Positions 8,049 to 17,221 are shown, counted from the first letter of the stretch. The stretch: DNA of 64,000 nt from Streptomyces lasiicapitis (GCF_014646335.1 NZ_BMNG01000014.1:1-64000); one strand, 5' to 3'. Notes: generated by a model from the sequence alone, not told the origin. A program made the numbers and translations.

Positions 8049-8867
8049 TCAGCCCGGCGCGTACGCCGTCGGCGGCACCCCCACCGTCGCCGTGAAGTCC
8101 CGTACGAGATGGGCCTGGTCGGCGTATCCGAGTCCGGCCGCGAGGTCCGCCCAGTCCACGGCCGCCGCCGACTCCGCGTGTTCCAGGGCCTCGTGGATGC
8201 GGTAGCGCAGGATGACCCATTTCGGGCCGACACCGACGTACGCCGAGAACAGCCGTTGCATGGCCCGCACCGACAGGCCCGCCTCGCGCGCGAAGTCGCC
8301 GACCCGCAGGGCCGTCCGGTCGGCGCGGATGCGGTCGACCAGGTCCATGGCGAGCTCGGCACGCGGGTCGGGCGCCGGGCCGTGGCGCAGCAGGAAGGCG
8401 TCGAGGGCGGCCACGCGCGTGTGCTCGTCGTCGGGGCCCAGAACGGCGCCCGCGGTGTCCGCCGGGTCCGGTCGTACGTCTTCGAAGACGTCCTCCAGGG
8501 GCAGCTCCCGCCCGGTCAGCTCCGTGACCGCGAGGCCCGGTGCGAAGGCGCGGAAGCCGCCCGGCCTGAACTGCACGCCGCACACCCGCCCCCGCCCGGC
8601 CAGCTCCTTGCTGAAGAGCCCGAGGCCGATGCCCGCCACCACTCCGAACGGCCGCTGCCCCGGCAGGTCCTGGAAGACGACGTTCACGGACGGGTGCGGC
8701 ACGACGTGGGACACGTACGGCTCGGTGAGGTCCCAGTCGATCAGCCAGTAGTGCTCCAGGTGGCGGCGGAGCGGCTCGGCGGGCGCGTGGCGCCGGAAAC
8801 GTACGCGCGTCATCAGGCCGGAGGCGTCGACGATGCCCCGGGTGTCGCGGCGGGGAGCGGCAGGCAT
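8049..8867 (-). CDS. AraC-type transcriptional regulator
   Basis: The chosen ATG at 8867 gives 272 residues; a later ATG at 8813 is also possible. The N-terminal half (LRRHLEHYWLIDWDL ... VVPHPSVNVVFQDL) matches the DUF6597-like sensor domain found before AraC helix-turn-helix modules. The C-terminal 100 residues carry the two HTHs, with LSVRAMQRLFSAYVG and the AGLGYADQAHLVRDFTATVG signature. It is divergent from the DinB-like gene at 8984, with only about 115 bases between, so it may control that gene. Confidence 0.87.
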   Translation of the reverse strand: MPAAPRRDTRGIVDASGLMTRVRFRRHAPAEPLRRHLEHYWLIDWDLTEPYVSHVVPHPSVNVVFQDLPGQRPFGVVAGIGLGLFSKELAGRGRVCGVQFRPGGFRAFAPGLAVTELTGRELPLEDVFEDVRPDPADTAGAVLGPDDEHTRVAALDAFLLRHGPAPDPRAELAMDLVDRIRADRTALRVGDFAREAGLSVRAMQRLFSAYVGVGPKWVILRYRIHEALEHAESAAAVDWADLAAGLGYADQAHLVRDFTATVGVPPTAYAPG

Positions 8868-8983
8868 GGCGCGAGCGTAGGACGCGGGTCTGACATGTCC
8901 CGCTCGCCACACTCCTGCGCCGAGCCCCGAGGCTGTCGCGTTTGTTCAAGACGGGGCGCGCCCCCGCTGCCTACCGTCGTCCC

Positions 8984-9580
8984 ATGAACACCACCCACAA
9001 GACCGGCGATCTGCTCGGCATCGCCGCGGCCCACGCACTCCCGGTGGTCCACAGCCTCCCCGACGACCGCCTCGACGCCCGCACGCCCTGCGCCGAGTAC
9101 GACGTACGGGCCCTGATGAACCACGTCTTCCACGTCGTCGTGCAGTTCCAGGAGCTGGCGGCCAAGCGGAACGCCGACTTCGGCGGCGACACGCCCGACT
9201 ATCTGGCCCAGGGCGCCGACTGGCGCGAGCGGTTCGCGGCGGAGACGGAGAAGCTGGTCGCCGCCTGGTCCGAACCCGGCGCCGACGAGGGCCTCACCGG
9301 CGCGATGAACATGCCCGCGCGGACGGTCGGGGCGATGGTGCTGCTCGATCTGACGGTGCACGCGTGGGATCTGGCGCGGGCGACGGGCCAGGATTATGGG
9401 ACGCCCTCTGGGCAGGAGGGCGCGGGCGACGTCGTCGGCGTACTGCGCGAAGCCGTCGCCGGACTGGGCCCCACCGCCCGCTCCATGGGCGTCCTCGCGG
9501 AGCCGGTGTCGGTGGCCGACGACGCGACGGAGTTCGAGCGGCTGCTCGCGGAGACCGGCCGGGACCCGTACTGGAGCTGA
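8984..9580 (+). CDS. TIGR03086-type DinB/mycothiol-dependent metal-binding protein
   Basis: This 198-residue protein has the four-helix DinB-like fold of mycothiol-dependent maleylpyruvate isomerase relatives. HALPVVHSLPDDRLDARTPC, VRALMNHVFHVVVQF (metal histidine in NHVFH) and LLDLTVHAWDLARATGQ (second metal histidine in VHAWD) are all in place. Members are thought to catalyse mycothiol-dependent thiol transfers; the substrate is unknown. The divergent AraC regulator is the obvious candidate controller. Confidence 0.88.
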   Translation: MNTTHKTGDLLGIAAAHALPVVHSLPDDRLDARTPCAEYDVRALMNHVFHVVVQFQELAAKRNADFGGDTPDYLAQGADWRERFAAETEKLVAAWSEPGADEGLTGAMNMPARTVGAMVLLDLTVHAWDLARATGQDYGTPSGQEGAGDVVGVLREAVAGLGPTARSMGVLAEPVSVADDATEFERLLAETGRDPYWS

Positions 9581-9644
9581 GTCCCCGGAGCCACCGGAGC
9601 CCCGGAGCCACCACAGACGAGGCCGACCTCAGCGGACGCACCGC

Positions 9645-10529
9645 TCACTGCCCCCGCAAAGCCTCCACAGCCATCCGCGCCGCCGTCCCGATCACCGCGT
9701 CCGCCGAAGGCAGCGTGGCCGCGGTGCGGGCGGCGCGGGTGAAGACGGCGACGGCGTAGCGCCCGCCGTCGGGGTACTCGACGACGCCGACCTCGTTGCG
9801 CACGGTCGGCAGGCTGCCGGTCTTGCCCGCGACGTGTACGTCGTCGAAGGGGAACCCGGCGGCGAGGCGGTGGGGCCAGACCTGGAGGCCGAGGACGCGG
9901 CGCATGGCCGCGCCGTGTTCGGGGGTGCAGGCCTCGTCCCGCCACAGGGCGCCGAGCAGGCGGGTCATGTCGCGCGGGGTGCTGTGGTTGGTGCGGGCGG
10001 GGTCCAGGGCGCGCAGGCGGGCGATGACGTAGGGGTCGGTGAGGGCCTGCGCCCCGGCGGGGCCCGCGTCCTCGCGCATGGACGCGAACATCTCGCGGAA
10101 GGTGTGCACGGCCCGGGTGCGGGTGAGGCCGAGGCGGGCGGTGGTGGCGTTGACGGCGTCCAGGCCGACGCGTTCCAGGAGGAGTTCGGCGGCGGTGTTG
10201 TCGCTGACGGCCATCATCAGGTAGGCGGCGTCGCGCAGGGAGAGGCGGACCGGGTCGAGCATGGCGGCGAGCCCGGTGGGGCCCGAAGTGCGGCCGTCCA
10301 CGGGGCATTCGACCTGCTCGGTGAGGTCGAGGAGGCCCGCGGCGGCCTGTTCGTGGAGCGTGACGAGTACGCACAGCTTGTGGACGCTCGCGGTGACGAC
10401 GGGCTGGTCGGCGCCCGCGCCGAGCTCCGCGCCGGAGTCGATGTCGAGGGCGTGGAGGCGGCCCGTGACGCCGGCTTCGGCGAACGCCTCCTGGAGGCGG
10501 GTGACGGTGTTGCTCGCGGCTTTGGTCAC
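9645..10529 (-). CDS. class A beta-lactamase-fold serine hydrolase without signal peptide
   Basis: The GTG start at 10529 overlaps the LysR stop (GTGA), giving 294 residues. The active-site motifs are intact: S48-V-H-K51, S109-D-N111 and a KTG near residue 245 (VAGKTGSLP). There is no hydrophobic leader, so unlike secreted beta-lactamases it should be cytoplasmic unless exported otherwise. The fold is shared with D-Ala-D-Ala carboxypeptidases and esterases, so resistance is not implied. Coupling to a LysR gene recalls the AmpR/AmpC and Streptomyces BlaA/BlaL pairings, although those genes are usually divergent. Confidence 0.85.
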   Translation of the reverse strand: MTKAASNTVTRLQEAFAEAGVTGRLHALDIDSGAELGAGADQPVVTASVHKLCVLVTLHEQAAAGLLDLTEQVECPVDGRTSGPTGLAAMLDPVRLSLRDAAYLMMAVSDNTAAELLLERVGLDAVNATTARLGLTRTRAVHTFREMFASMREDAGPAGAQALTDPYVIARLRALDPARTNHSTPRDMTRLLGALWRDEACTPEHGAAMRRVLGLQVWPHRLAAGFPFDDVHVAGKTGSLPTVRNEVGVVEYPDGGRYAVAVFTRAARTAATLPSADAVIGTAARMAVEALRGQ

Positions 10530-11488
10530 AGCCAGTACTCCGCGGTCGGGCGCAGGTGGAGCGGGCGCGGGGGCGTATCGGAGGTCACGGCGGCGGTGCT
10601 GCGCAGGGCGTCGGTGACGGCCTGCGCGAACGATGCCACGGCGGCGTCGCCGCGCCCCTTCGGCCAGGCCACGGAGTGCCGCCAGGCCAGCGGGGCGCCC
10701 GCGAGGGGCCGCCAGACGATGTCGGGATCCGCGCCCTGCGGTGTGTGCGTGTCCTGGGGGCTGAAGGCGACGGCGTGCGAGGACAGGAGCAGGCCGCGGA
10801 CGAAGCTGGCGCCCTGGCCGTGCCGGACGGCGGTCGGGGTGTAGCCGTCGCGGGCGCAGGTGGTGAGCAGGTCGTCGTGCAGGGCGGGGGCGGCGGTGCG
10901 GTGGAAGAGCACCAGGTCGTAGCCGGTGAGCGCGGTGAGCGGTACCTCGTCGAGGGTGGCGGCGGGGGCGCCGCGGGGCAGCAGCACGCCGACCTCGCGG
11001 CGCAGCACGGGCCCGAGTTCGAGTCCGGCGACGTCGCAGGGGTGGTGGATGAGGCCGACGTCGAGGTCGTGGGCGGCGAGCTGGTCGAGCTGCTGGGCGG
11101 TGGTGAGCTCGCGCAGTTCCAGTTCGACGCCCGCGTGCCGCCGCCGGAAGTCGGCGAGGAGCGCGGCGACGGTCTCGCCCGCGATGTCGGGCGGGAGCGC
11201 GGCGCGCAGCAGTCCGCTCTCGCCGTCGCGGACGCGGCGCGCGGTGGCGAGCAGTGCCTCGGAGCGGGCGAGGAGTTCGCGGGCCTCGTCGAGCAGGAGC
11301 GTGCCTGCCTTGGTGATGGTGACGTGGCGGCTGGTGCGTTCGAAGAGGCGTACGCCGAGGTGGCGTTCCAGTCGCTGAATGCGCTGGGACAGGGGTGGCT
11401 GGGCCATGCCGAGGCGCTCGGCGGCCCGGCCGAAGTGTGACTCTTCTGCAACAGCCACAAAGCACTCCAGGTGCTTCATCAGGTCCAC
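10526..11488 (-). CDS. LysR-family transcriptional regulator
   Basis: The 320-residue product has an N-terminal winged HTH (LECFVAVAEESHFGRAAERLGMAQPPLSQ is the classic signature) and a periplasmic-binding-like effector domain from about residue 90. The start is GTG 11488 or ATG 11479; neither has a strong ribosome site. Its stop overlaps the start of the beta-lactamase-like gene, so the two form one unit. LysR proteins usually activate a divergent gene; here the divergent neighbour is an esterase lipoprotein gene only about 85 bases away, a plausible second target. Confidence 0.92.
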   Translation of the reverse strand: MDLMKHLECFVAVAEESHFGRAAERLGMAQPPLSQRIQRLERHLGVRLFERTSRHVTITKAGTLLLDEARELLARSEALLATARRVRDGESGLLRAALPPDIAGETVAALLADFRRRHAGVELELRELTTAQQLDQLAAHDLDVGLIHHPCDVAGLELGPVLRREVGVLLPRGAPAATLDEVPLTALTGYDLVLFHRTAAPALHDDLLTTCARDGYTPTAVRHGQGASFVRGLLLSSHAVAFSPQDTHTPQGADPDIVWRPLAGAPLAWRHSVAWPKGRGDAAVASFAQAVTDALRSTAAVTSDTPPRPLHLRPTAEYWL

Positions 11489-11573
11489 GAGCAGCGACGA
11501 TATCGCAGATTAATGAATACGTAAGTGATATCGAACTTGGACATAGAGTGCGGGACGCTGTTCTGCTCGGGGC

Positions 11574-12677
11574 ATGACCTTGCTCTCTTCGCCACGTCGT
11601 CCTTCCCTTTTCTCGGTACGTCGTCGAAGCACCGCCCGCCTCTGCTCGGGCCTGCTGGTGGCGGGCCTCGCGCTGGCCACGGGCTGCTCCGCGGAGGACG
11701 ACTCCGGCTCCCCGAAGTCGAAGGCCGCCTCCTCGGGTGCCTCCTCCTCGAAGGCCGCGCCGACCGGCACCTCCGCCGACTCCCGCGAGCACCTGCGCGT
11801 CGGCGGCACCACCCGCGCCTACCTCCTGCACAAGCCCACCGCCCCGGCCTCGGGCCCCCGCCCCCTCGTCGTCGCCTTCCACGGACGCGGCGCGGACCCG
11901 GCGGAGATGCGCGAGCTGTCCGGCCTGAACAAGGCGGCGAAGGCGCGCGGCATGCTGGTCGCCTACCCCGAGGCCCTGCGCAAGGCGTGGGGCGCGGGCA
12001 CGGCGCCGAACCGGAAGCGGCCCGACCCCGAGGCCGATGTGCGGTTCGCCGAGGCGCTGGTGGCCGAGCTGGTGCGGACGCGGCAGGCGGATCCGCGGCG
12101 GGTGTACGTGGTGGGGTTCTCCAACGGCGGTTCGATGGCGCTGCGGGTGGCGGCCGAGCGGCCGCGCCTGGTGGCCGGTGCCGTGTCGGTCGCGGGTCAA
12201 CTGCCCACCGGGCGGGCGGAGGTGCGGCCGACGGGTCCGGTGCCGGTGATGATCGTGTACGGCGGCAAGGATCCCGTACGTCCTGTGACGGGACTGGCGC
12301 GCCCGGGTCCGGCGCCCAAGGGCGAGGAGCCGATCACGGCGACCATGTCGGCCCGCGCCAGCGCGCAGGCCTTCGCCACGGCGGGCCGTACGAAGGATCC
12401 GGCCGAGCAGGCCCGCAAGGGCTACGACCACACGGTGTGGCGTCCCGGCGCCGGCAAGGTCCCCGTCGAACTCCTCGTCGTGCGCGACGCGGGCCACACC
12501 TGGCCCGGCACGACCGTCACCCCGCCGAAGGGCTTCGGCCCGGCCAGCAAGTCCCTGGACACGACGGGCACGGTGCTCGGCTTCCTCAAGGATCAGGCAC
12601 CCCGGCCCGCAGCCAATACCGCCGACACGGCCGACACGGCCGAGGCGTCCAAGTCCCCGGAGCGCAGCGACCGATGA
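11574..12677 (+). CDS. alpha/beta-hydrolase esterase lipoprotein (PHB-depolymerase/LpqC type)
   Basis: This 367-residue protein has an N-terminal lipoprotein signal ending LALATGC (Cys about 38), then a Ser/Ala linker. The esterase domain shows PRPLVVAFHGRGADPAEM (oxyanion region), VVGFSNGGSMAL (nucleophile in G-F-S-N-G) and RDAGHTWPG (catalytic His), as in the poly(3-hydroxybutyrate) depolymerase/feruloyl esterase (LpqC) family. It probably acts at the outer face of the membrane on an ester-linked polymer. Its last four bases overlap the ATG of a penicillin-binding protein gene, so the two are translationally coupled, which hints at a wall-related substrate. Confidence 0.85.
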   Translation: MTLLSSPRRPSLFSVRRRSTARLCSGLLVAGLALATGCSAEDDSGSPKSKAASSGASSSKAAPTGTSADSREHLRVGGTTRAYLLHKPTAPASGPRPLVVAFHGRGADPAEMRELSGLNKAAKARGMLVAYPEALRKAWGAGTAPNRKRPDPEADVRFAEALVAELVRTRQADPRRVYVVGFSNGGSMALRVAAERPRLVAGAVSVAGQLPTGRAEVRPTGPVPVMIVYGGKDPVRPVTGLARPGPAPKGEEPITATMSARASAQAFATAGRTKDPAEQARKGYDHTVWRPGAGKVPVELLVVRDAGHTWPGTTVTPPKGFGPASKSLDTTGTVLGFLKDQAPRPAANTADTADTAEASKSPERSDR

Positions 12678-14149
12678 ACAAGACCGTCCGCCGCAGCGCC
12701 GTCTTCTGCGGCCTGCTCGTGCTGGCCCTGCTGGTGCGCGCCACCTGGGTGCAGTTCGTACAGAGCAACACCCTGGCCGAGCACGACCAGAACCGGCGCG
12801 TGAAGATAGCGAGCTTCGGTCAGCCGCGCGGCGACATCATCGTCGGTGGCGAGGCGATCACGGGCTCGGTGGCGACCACGGGCTCGGACTTCAAGTACAA
12901 GCGGGTCTACAAGAGCGGGCCGATGTACGCGCCGGTCACCGGCTTCTTCTCGCAGGCCCAGGGGTCGACGTTCCTGGAGGGCGTGCACGACGACGTGCTG
13001 AGCGGCGAGGACAGCCGGCTGCTCGGCTCGCCGGTGGACGCGCTGACGGGGGAGCGGCCCAAGGGCGGCGACGTGGTCACCACCATCGACCCGAAGGCGC
13101 AGAAGGCCGCCTACAAGGGCCTCACGGACCTGGACGCGAAGGGCGCGGTGGTCGCCCTCGACCCGCGCTCCGGCAAGATCCTGGCGATGGCGAGCACGCC
13201 CTCGTACGACCCGTCGGTGTTCGCGGGGATCTCCGGCAAGGACGGCCGTGCGTTCAAGAAGCTGAACGAGCGCAAGGACAAGCCGCTCAACAACCGGGCG
13301 TTCCGCGAGGCCTATCCGCCCGGCTCGACCTTCAAGATCCTCACCGCGGCCGCCGCCCTGGAGCACGGCACGGTCGGCGACATCAACGCGCGGTCCGGCG
13401 CGCGGGCCCCCTACCGGCTGCCGCAGAGCTCCACGGAGATCGGCAACGTCGTGCCGAACGCGATGTGCGACAAGGCGTCGATGAAGACCGCGATGCAGTG
13501 GTCGTGCAACAACGTCTTCCTCGACGCCGCGCTGAGGACCGGCAAGGACAGGATGCGGGAGACGGCGGAGAAGTTCGGCTTCAACGAGGAGCAGTTCATG
13601 CCCGTACGCACCGCCGCGAGCGGCTACCCGGAGGAGCTGGACAAGCCGCAGACCGCGCTGACCGGCATGGGCCAGGGCAGTGTGACGACCACGCCGCTGC
13701 AGATGGCCATGGTCACCGCCGGGCTCGCCAACGACGGCAAGGTGATGAAGCCGTACCTGGTGGACGAGTTGCGGGGCGCCGATCTTTCGACGATCGACAA
13801 GAGCGAGCCCGAGGAGCTGGAGCAGGCCGTCTCGTCGGACACGGCGCGCACGGTGCAGCAGATGATGGAGTACACGGTGACCGACGGCACCGGCGACAAG
13901 GTGGCGATCGACGGCGTCACGGTCGGCGGCAAGCCCGGTACCGCGCAGCACGGCGCGGACGTGCGCGACGAGCGGCCGTACGCGTGGTTCGTGTCCTACG
14001 CCAAGCAGAGCGACGGTTCGTCACCGGTGGCGGTCGCCGTCCTCGTCGACCCCGAGGACATGGACATCTCCCGCTCCGAGATCGCGGGCGGCAAGCTGGG
14101 CGCGCCCATCGCGAAGGCGGTGATGGAGGCGGTCCTGAAGAAGTCCTGA
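12674..14149 (+). CDS. class B penicillin-binding protein (PBP2/PbpA type)
   Basis: The 491-residue product has one N-terminal membrane helix (about 8-28), a pedestal region with QPRGDIIVGG, and a transpeptidase domain from about 130. The catalytic triad of motifs is S218-T-F-K221 (in PPGSTFKIL), S277-C-N and, in place of K-T/S-G, K420-P-G-T. The KPG form is unusual and may alter beta-lactam sensitivity. It acts outside the membrane in septal or elongation cross-linking with a SEDS partner that is not encoded here. The start overlaps the upstream esterase stop by ATGA. Confidence 0.9.
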   Translation: MNKTVRRSAVFCGLLVLALLVRATWVQFVQSNTLAEHDQNRRVKIASFGQPRGDIIVGGEAITGSVATTGSDFKYKRVYKSGPMYAPVTGFFSQAQGSTFLEGVHDDVLSGEDSRLLGSPVDALTGERPKGGDVVTTIDPKAQKAAYKGLTDLDAKGAVVALDPRSGKILAMASTPSYDPSVFAGISGKDGRAFKKLNERKDKPLNNRAFREAYPPGSTFKILTAAAALEHGTVGDINARSGARAPYRLPQSSTEIGNVVPNAMCDKASMKTAMQWSCNNVFLDAALRTGKDRMRETAEKFGFNEEQFMPVRTAASGYPEELDKPQTALTGMGQGSVTTTPLQMAMVTAGLANDGKVMKPYLVDELRGADLSTIDKSEPEELEQAVSSDTARTVQQMMEYTVTDGTGDKVAIDGVTVGGKPGTAQHGADVRDERPYAWFVSYAKQSDGSSPVAVAVLVDPEDMDISRSEIAGGKLGAPIAKAVMEAVLKKS

Positions 14150-14207
14150 CGTCAGGCCCTGCCTGGTGTCCTCAAGGCCCTGCCCGGTGTGCTGCTCCGG
14201 TGCGGTG

Positions 14208-14645
14208 CTAGGGCCACACCAGGCAGTACGCCTGGTGCCCCGCGTCGTGCAGGCGGTGGCTGAAGTCCTGCCACTCGTGCAGGAGTTGGTAGACGTTGAA
14301 GGCGTCCCGCGGGCCGCCGCGGTCGGGGACCGTGGACCAGATGAACGCCGCCGCGCCGACCGACTCCTCGCCGATGCCGCGCAGCGGGTCGACGACCGTC
14401 ATGGGGAGCTTGACGACGGCGTAGTCGGGGTGGAGGACGACGAGTTCCAGCGGGGGGACCTTGTGCAGGGGTATGCCCTCGATGCCGGTGAGGACCATCG
14501 CGGCCATCGTCTCCGGCTTGATCTTGGTGAACATGCCGCCCATGCCCAGCTCGTCGCCGCCGAGCTCCTCGGGGCGCATCGAGATCGGGACGCGGGCCGC
14601 CGTGGCGCCGTCCGGGGCGCCGAAGTATTTGTACGTCACCCCCAC
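14208..14645 (-). CDS. conserved hypothetical protein (145 aa)
   Basis: I choose GTG 14645 because AGGAG stands seven bases before it; the open frame runs on to 14804 without a ribosome site, and a second GTG lies two codons in. The protein starts VGVTYKYFGAPDG and has no signal peptide or membrane helix. It contains PLELVVLHPDYAVVKLPMTVV and a C-terminal WQDFSHRLHDAGHQAYCLVWP rich in His and Trp. I do not recognise a family. It is divergent from hemL. Confidence 0.65.
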   Translation of the reverse strand: MGVTYKYFGAPDGATAARVPISMRPEELGGDELGMGGMFTKIKPETMAAMVLTGIEGIPLHKVPPLELVVLHPDYAVVKLPMTVVDPLRGIGEESVGAAAFIWSTVPDRGGPRDAFNVYQLLHEWQDFSHRLHDAGHQAYCLVWP

Positions 14646-14991
14646 CCCGCCGCTCCTGTTTCCCGCACGGTCACGCTTCACCCTGTCCGGCGTCCGCTGC
14701 TCGGGGGCCGGGACCGCCTCTGCCTCTCGCCGGTGCTTTCCCCGCCGGGCACGCCGGGGACCCAGGCCGTCGGTCCCCTCGCCCAGTCCGCCACCGCGCT
14801 GCATATCTCCACCCGACTGCTTTTCTAGGGTGCCCGGACCCTGCCGCGCAACCCGATCATCGTGTCAGTGACCTCCCCCACGGTCACCCGCCGAAACGTG
14901 GGGTGAAACACCAGTCCACGGGATTTCCGCGCATACGGCCCCTGCCGGGGTCGGCAGCGCGGAAAGCCGCCGCACAGGAGGCCCGGCCACG
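14646..14991. other. 346-base divergent intergenic region upstream of hemL
   Basis: No convincing gene is seen. It must hold promoters for the divergent hypothetical gene and hemL. TAGGGT at 14826-14831 resembles a -10 box on the plus strand. A perfect 6-base inverted repeat, GTGACC (14868-14873) with GGTCAC (14882-14887), could be an operator. The hemL ribosome site AGGAGG is at its right end. Confidence 0.45.
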
Positions 14992-16347
14992 ATGTCCGGA
15001 CCCTCTGACACCATGGTTCATGTGAGCTTCCCGTATAGCGCCCCAGTTTCGCAGACTCTTTTCGACCGTGCGGCGGCCGTGACGCCCGGCGGTGTGAACT
15101 CCCCCGTGCGGGCCTTCCGCGCGGTGGGCGGTACGCCCCGTTTCATGGTGTCCGGTACCGGTCCGTACCTGACGGATGCCGATGGACGCGAGTATGTAGA
15201 CCTCGTGTGTTCCTGGGGACCGATGATCCTCGGGCACGCCCACCCCGAGGTGATCGCCGCCGTCCAGGAGGCCGTCGCCCGCGGCACCTCGTTCGGTACG
15301 CCGGGTGAGGGCGAGGTGGCCCTCGCCGAGGAGATCGTCGCCCGGGTCGGCCCGGTCGAGCAGGTCCGCCTCGTCTCCAGCGGCACGGAGGCGACGATGT
15401 CCGCCATCCGCCTCGCCCGCGGGTTCACGGGCCGCGCCAAGGTCATCAAGTTCGCCGGGTGCTACCACGGGCACGTGGACGCGCTCCTGGCCGCGGCCGG
15501 GTCCGGCGTCGCGACGTTCGGCCTGCCGGACACGCCGGGCGTCACGGGCGCCCAGGCGGGCGACACCATCGTCCTCCCGTACAACGACATGGAGGCCGTG
15601 CACGAGGCCTTCCACAGGTATCCCGGCGAGATCGCCTGTGTGATCACGGAGGCCTCGCCCGGAAACATGGGCGTGGTGCCGCCGCGGCCCGGATTCAACG
15701 AGGGCCTGAAGTCCGCGTGCGCGAAGAACGGCGCGCTGTTCATCTCCGACGAAGTCATGACCGGATTCCGGACAAGTAAAGCCGGATGGTTCGGAGTTGA
15801 CGGAGTGACACCCGACCTCATGACCTTCGGAAAGGTCATGGGCGGCGGATTCCCGGCCGCCGCATTCGGTGGCCGCGCCGATGTGATGGGGCATCTCGCG
15901 CCCGTCGGCCCGGTTTATCAGGCGGGCACGCTCTCCGGTAATCCCGTCGCCACGGCCGCGGGTCTCGCGCAGTTGCGGCTGCTCGACGACGCGGCGTACG
16001 AGAAGGTGGACGCCGTCTCCGCCGAGTTGCGCGCACTCGTGAGCGACGCGCTGAACAAGGAAGGCGTCGCGCACCGCCTGCAGAACGCCTCCAATATGTT
16101 CTCCGTGTTCTTCGCCGACCGAGAGGTCCGCAATTACGAGGACGCGAAGGCGCAGGAGTCGTTCCGCTTCACCGCGTTCTTCCACTCGATGCTGTCGCAG
16201 GGCGTGTATCTGCCGCCGTCGGCCTTCGAGTCCTGGTTCGTCTCCACCGCCCACGACGAGCGCGCCATCGAGCGCGTCGCCGCCGCCCTGCCGGGGGCCG
16301 CGCGCGCGGCCGCCGAAGCCACGAATTCCCCGGAGGCCACCGCATGA
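14992..16347 (+). CDS. hemL: glutamate-1-semialdehyde 2,1-aminomutase
   Basis: HemL converts glutamate-1-semialdehyde to 5-aminolevulinate using pyridoxal or pyridoxamine phosphate, the last step of the C5 route to haem. The 451-residue product shows TPGGVNSPVRAFRAVGG, EYVDLVCSWGPMILGHAHP, SSGTEATMSAIRLAR, GCYHGHVDALL and the cofactor lysine in MTFGKVMGGGFPAAA. The ATG at 14992 has AGGAGG ten bases upstream; GTG 15022 (VSFPYSAP) is the start best matching relatives and also possible. The downstream phosphatase overlaps by ATGA. Haem supply fits the cytochrome c maturation genes 3 kb downstream. Confidence 0.95.
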   Translation: MSGPSDTMVHVSFPYSAPVSQTLFDRAAAVTPGGVNSPVRAFRAVGGTPRFMVSGTGPYLTDADGREYVDLVCSWGPMILGHAHPEVIAAVQEAVARGTSFGTPGEGEVALAEEIVARVGPVEQVRLVSSGTEATMSAIRLARGFTGRAKVIKFAGCYHGHVDALLAAAGSGVATFGLPDTPGVTGAQAGDTIVLPYNDMEAVHEAFHRYPGEIACVITEASPGNMGVVPPRPGFNEGLKSACAKNGALFISDEVMTGFRTSKAGWFGVDGVTPDLMTFGKVMGGGFPAAAFGGRADVMGHLAPVGPVYQAGTLSGNPVATAAGLAQLRLLDDAAYEKVDAVSAELRALVSDALNKEGVAHRLQNASNMFSVFFADREVRNYEDAKAQESFRFTAFFHSMLSQGVYLPPSAFESWFVSTAHDERAIERVAAALPGAARAAAEATNSPEATA

Positions 16348-17042
16348 CCGCGGCAAGCACGCCCGCCGACGGCGAGCTGACCGTCGTCCACCTGATGCGC
16401 CACGGCGAGGTGCACAACCCCGACGGGATCCTGTACGGCAGGCTCCCCGACTACCACCTCTCCGACCTGGGGCGGCAGATGGCCGACCGCGTCGCCGAGC
16501 ACCTGTCGTCGCGGGACGTCACGCACGTCGTGGCCTCCCCCCTCGACCGGGCCCAGGAGACGGCCACCCCCATCGCCAAGGCGCACGGCCTCGACCTGGC
16601 CTCCGACGCGCGCCTCATCGAGGCCGACAACGTCTTCGAGGGCAAGACCTTCGGGGTCGGCGACGGCGCCCTGAAGAACCCGGAGAACTGGAAGCACCTG
16701 GTCAACCCCTTCAAGCCGTCCTGGGGCGAGCCGTACGTCGAGCAGGTCGTGCGGATGATGGGCGCACTCGACGCCGCGCGCGACGCCGCGCGCGGGCACG
16801 AGGCCGTGTGCGTCAGCCATCAGTTGCCGATCTGGATCGTGCGGAGCTTCGTGGAGAAGCGGCGTCTTTGGCACGACCCGCGGAAGCGGCAGTGCACGCT
16901 CGCCTCTCTCACTTCGTTCACTTACCGCGGCGACAAGATCGTTTCTGTGGGTTACTCGGAGCCTGCTCGGGATCTTGTTCCGAAGCATCTTCTGGCGGGG
17001 GCAAAGCCGGTGAAGGGCAAGAGCAAGGCATTCGGTGCCTGA
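16344..17042 (+). CDS. histidine phosphatase (phosphoglycerate mutase-like)
   Basis: This 232-residue protein has the phosphohistidine motif LMRHGEV at 17-23, the GRLPDYHLSDLGR segment, SPLDRAQETA (Arg) and a C-terminal VCVSHQLPIW (second His). It lacks the insert of true glycolytic mutases and is better called a broad-specificity phosphatase of the CobC/GpmB branch. It overlaps hemL by ATGA and so is in the hemL operon. A C-terminal tail with AKPVKGKSKAFGA is basic. The substrate is unknown. Confidence 0.9.
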   Translation: MTAASTPADGELTVVHLMRHGEVHNPDGILYGRLPDYHLSDLGRQMADRVAEHLSSRDVTHVVASPLDRAQETATPIAKAHGLDLASDARLIEADNVFEGKTFGVGDGALKNPENWKHLVNPFKPSWGEPYVEQVVRMMGALDAARDAARGHEAVCVSHQLPIWIVRSFVEKRRLWHDPRKRQCTLASLTSFTYRGDKIVSVGYSEPARDLVPKHLLAGAKPVKGKSKAFGA

Positions 17043-17221
17043 CGCTTGCGTCGGCGCTTCCTGTGTGTCCGCTGTGTGCGCCGGGTAATTGCGCGGACAC
17101 CCTATGGCGCGAAATGTCTTCTCCCTGTAATAGATCCCATATAGGCGTAGCTGTTCGGAACCTGCCCCTTCATCGCACCCTCTAAGGAGTCGTCCTTCCG
17201 CCCGGGGAGGACAGAGGCGCG

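Noticed and set aside
9645..10529. Clinical-type secreted beta-lactamase
   Set aside because: No signal peptide, and the fold is shared by many non-resistance hydrolases.
9645..12497. 950-codon minus-strand frame joining the beta-lactamase-like gene to sequence across the LysR and esterase genes
   Set aside because: Only its last 294 codons are protein-like. The rest is Arg/Pro/His-rich shadow of the LysR and esterase genes.
11525..14149. 874-codon plus-strand frame apparently fusing an esterase shadow to the PBP
   Set aside because: The PBP has a clear start at 12674 overlapping the esterase stop; the upstream part is out-of-frame esterase DNA.
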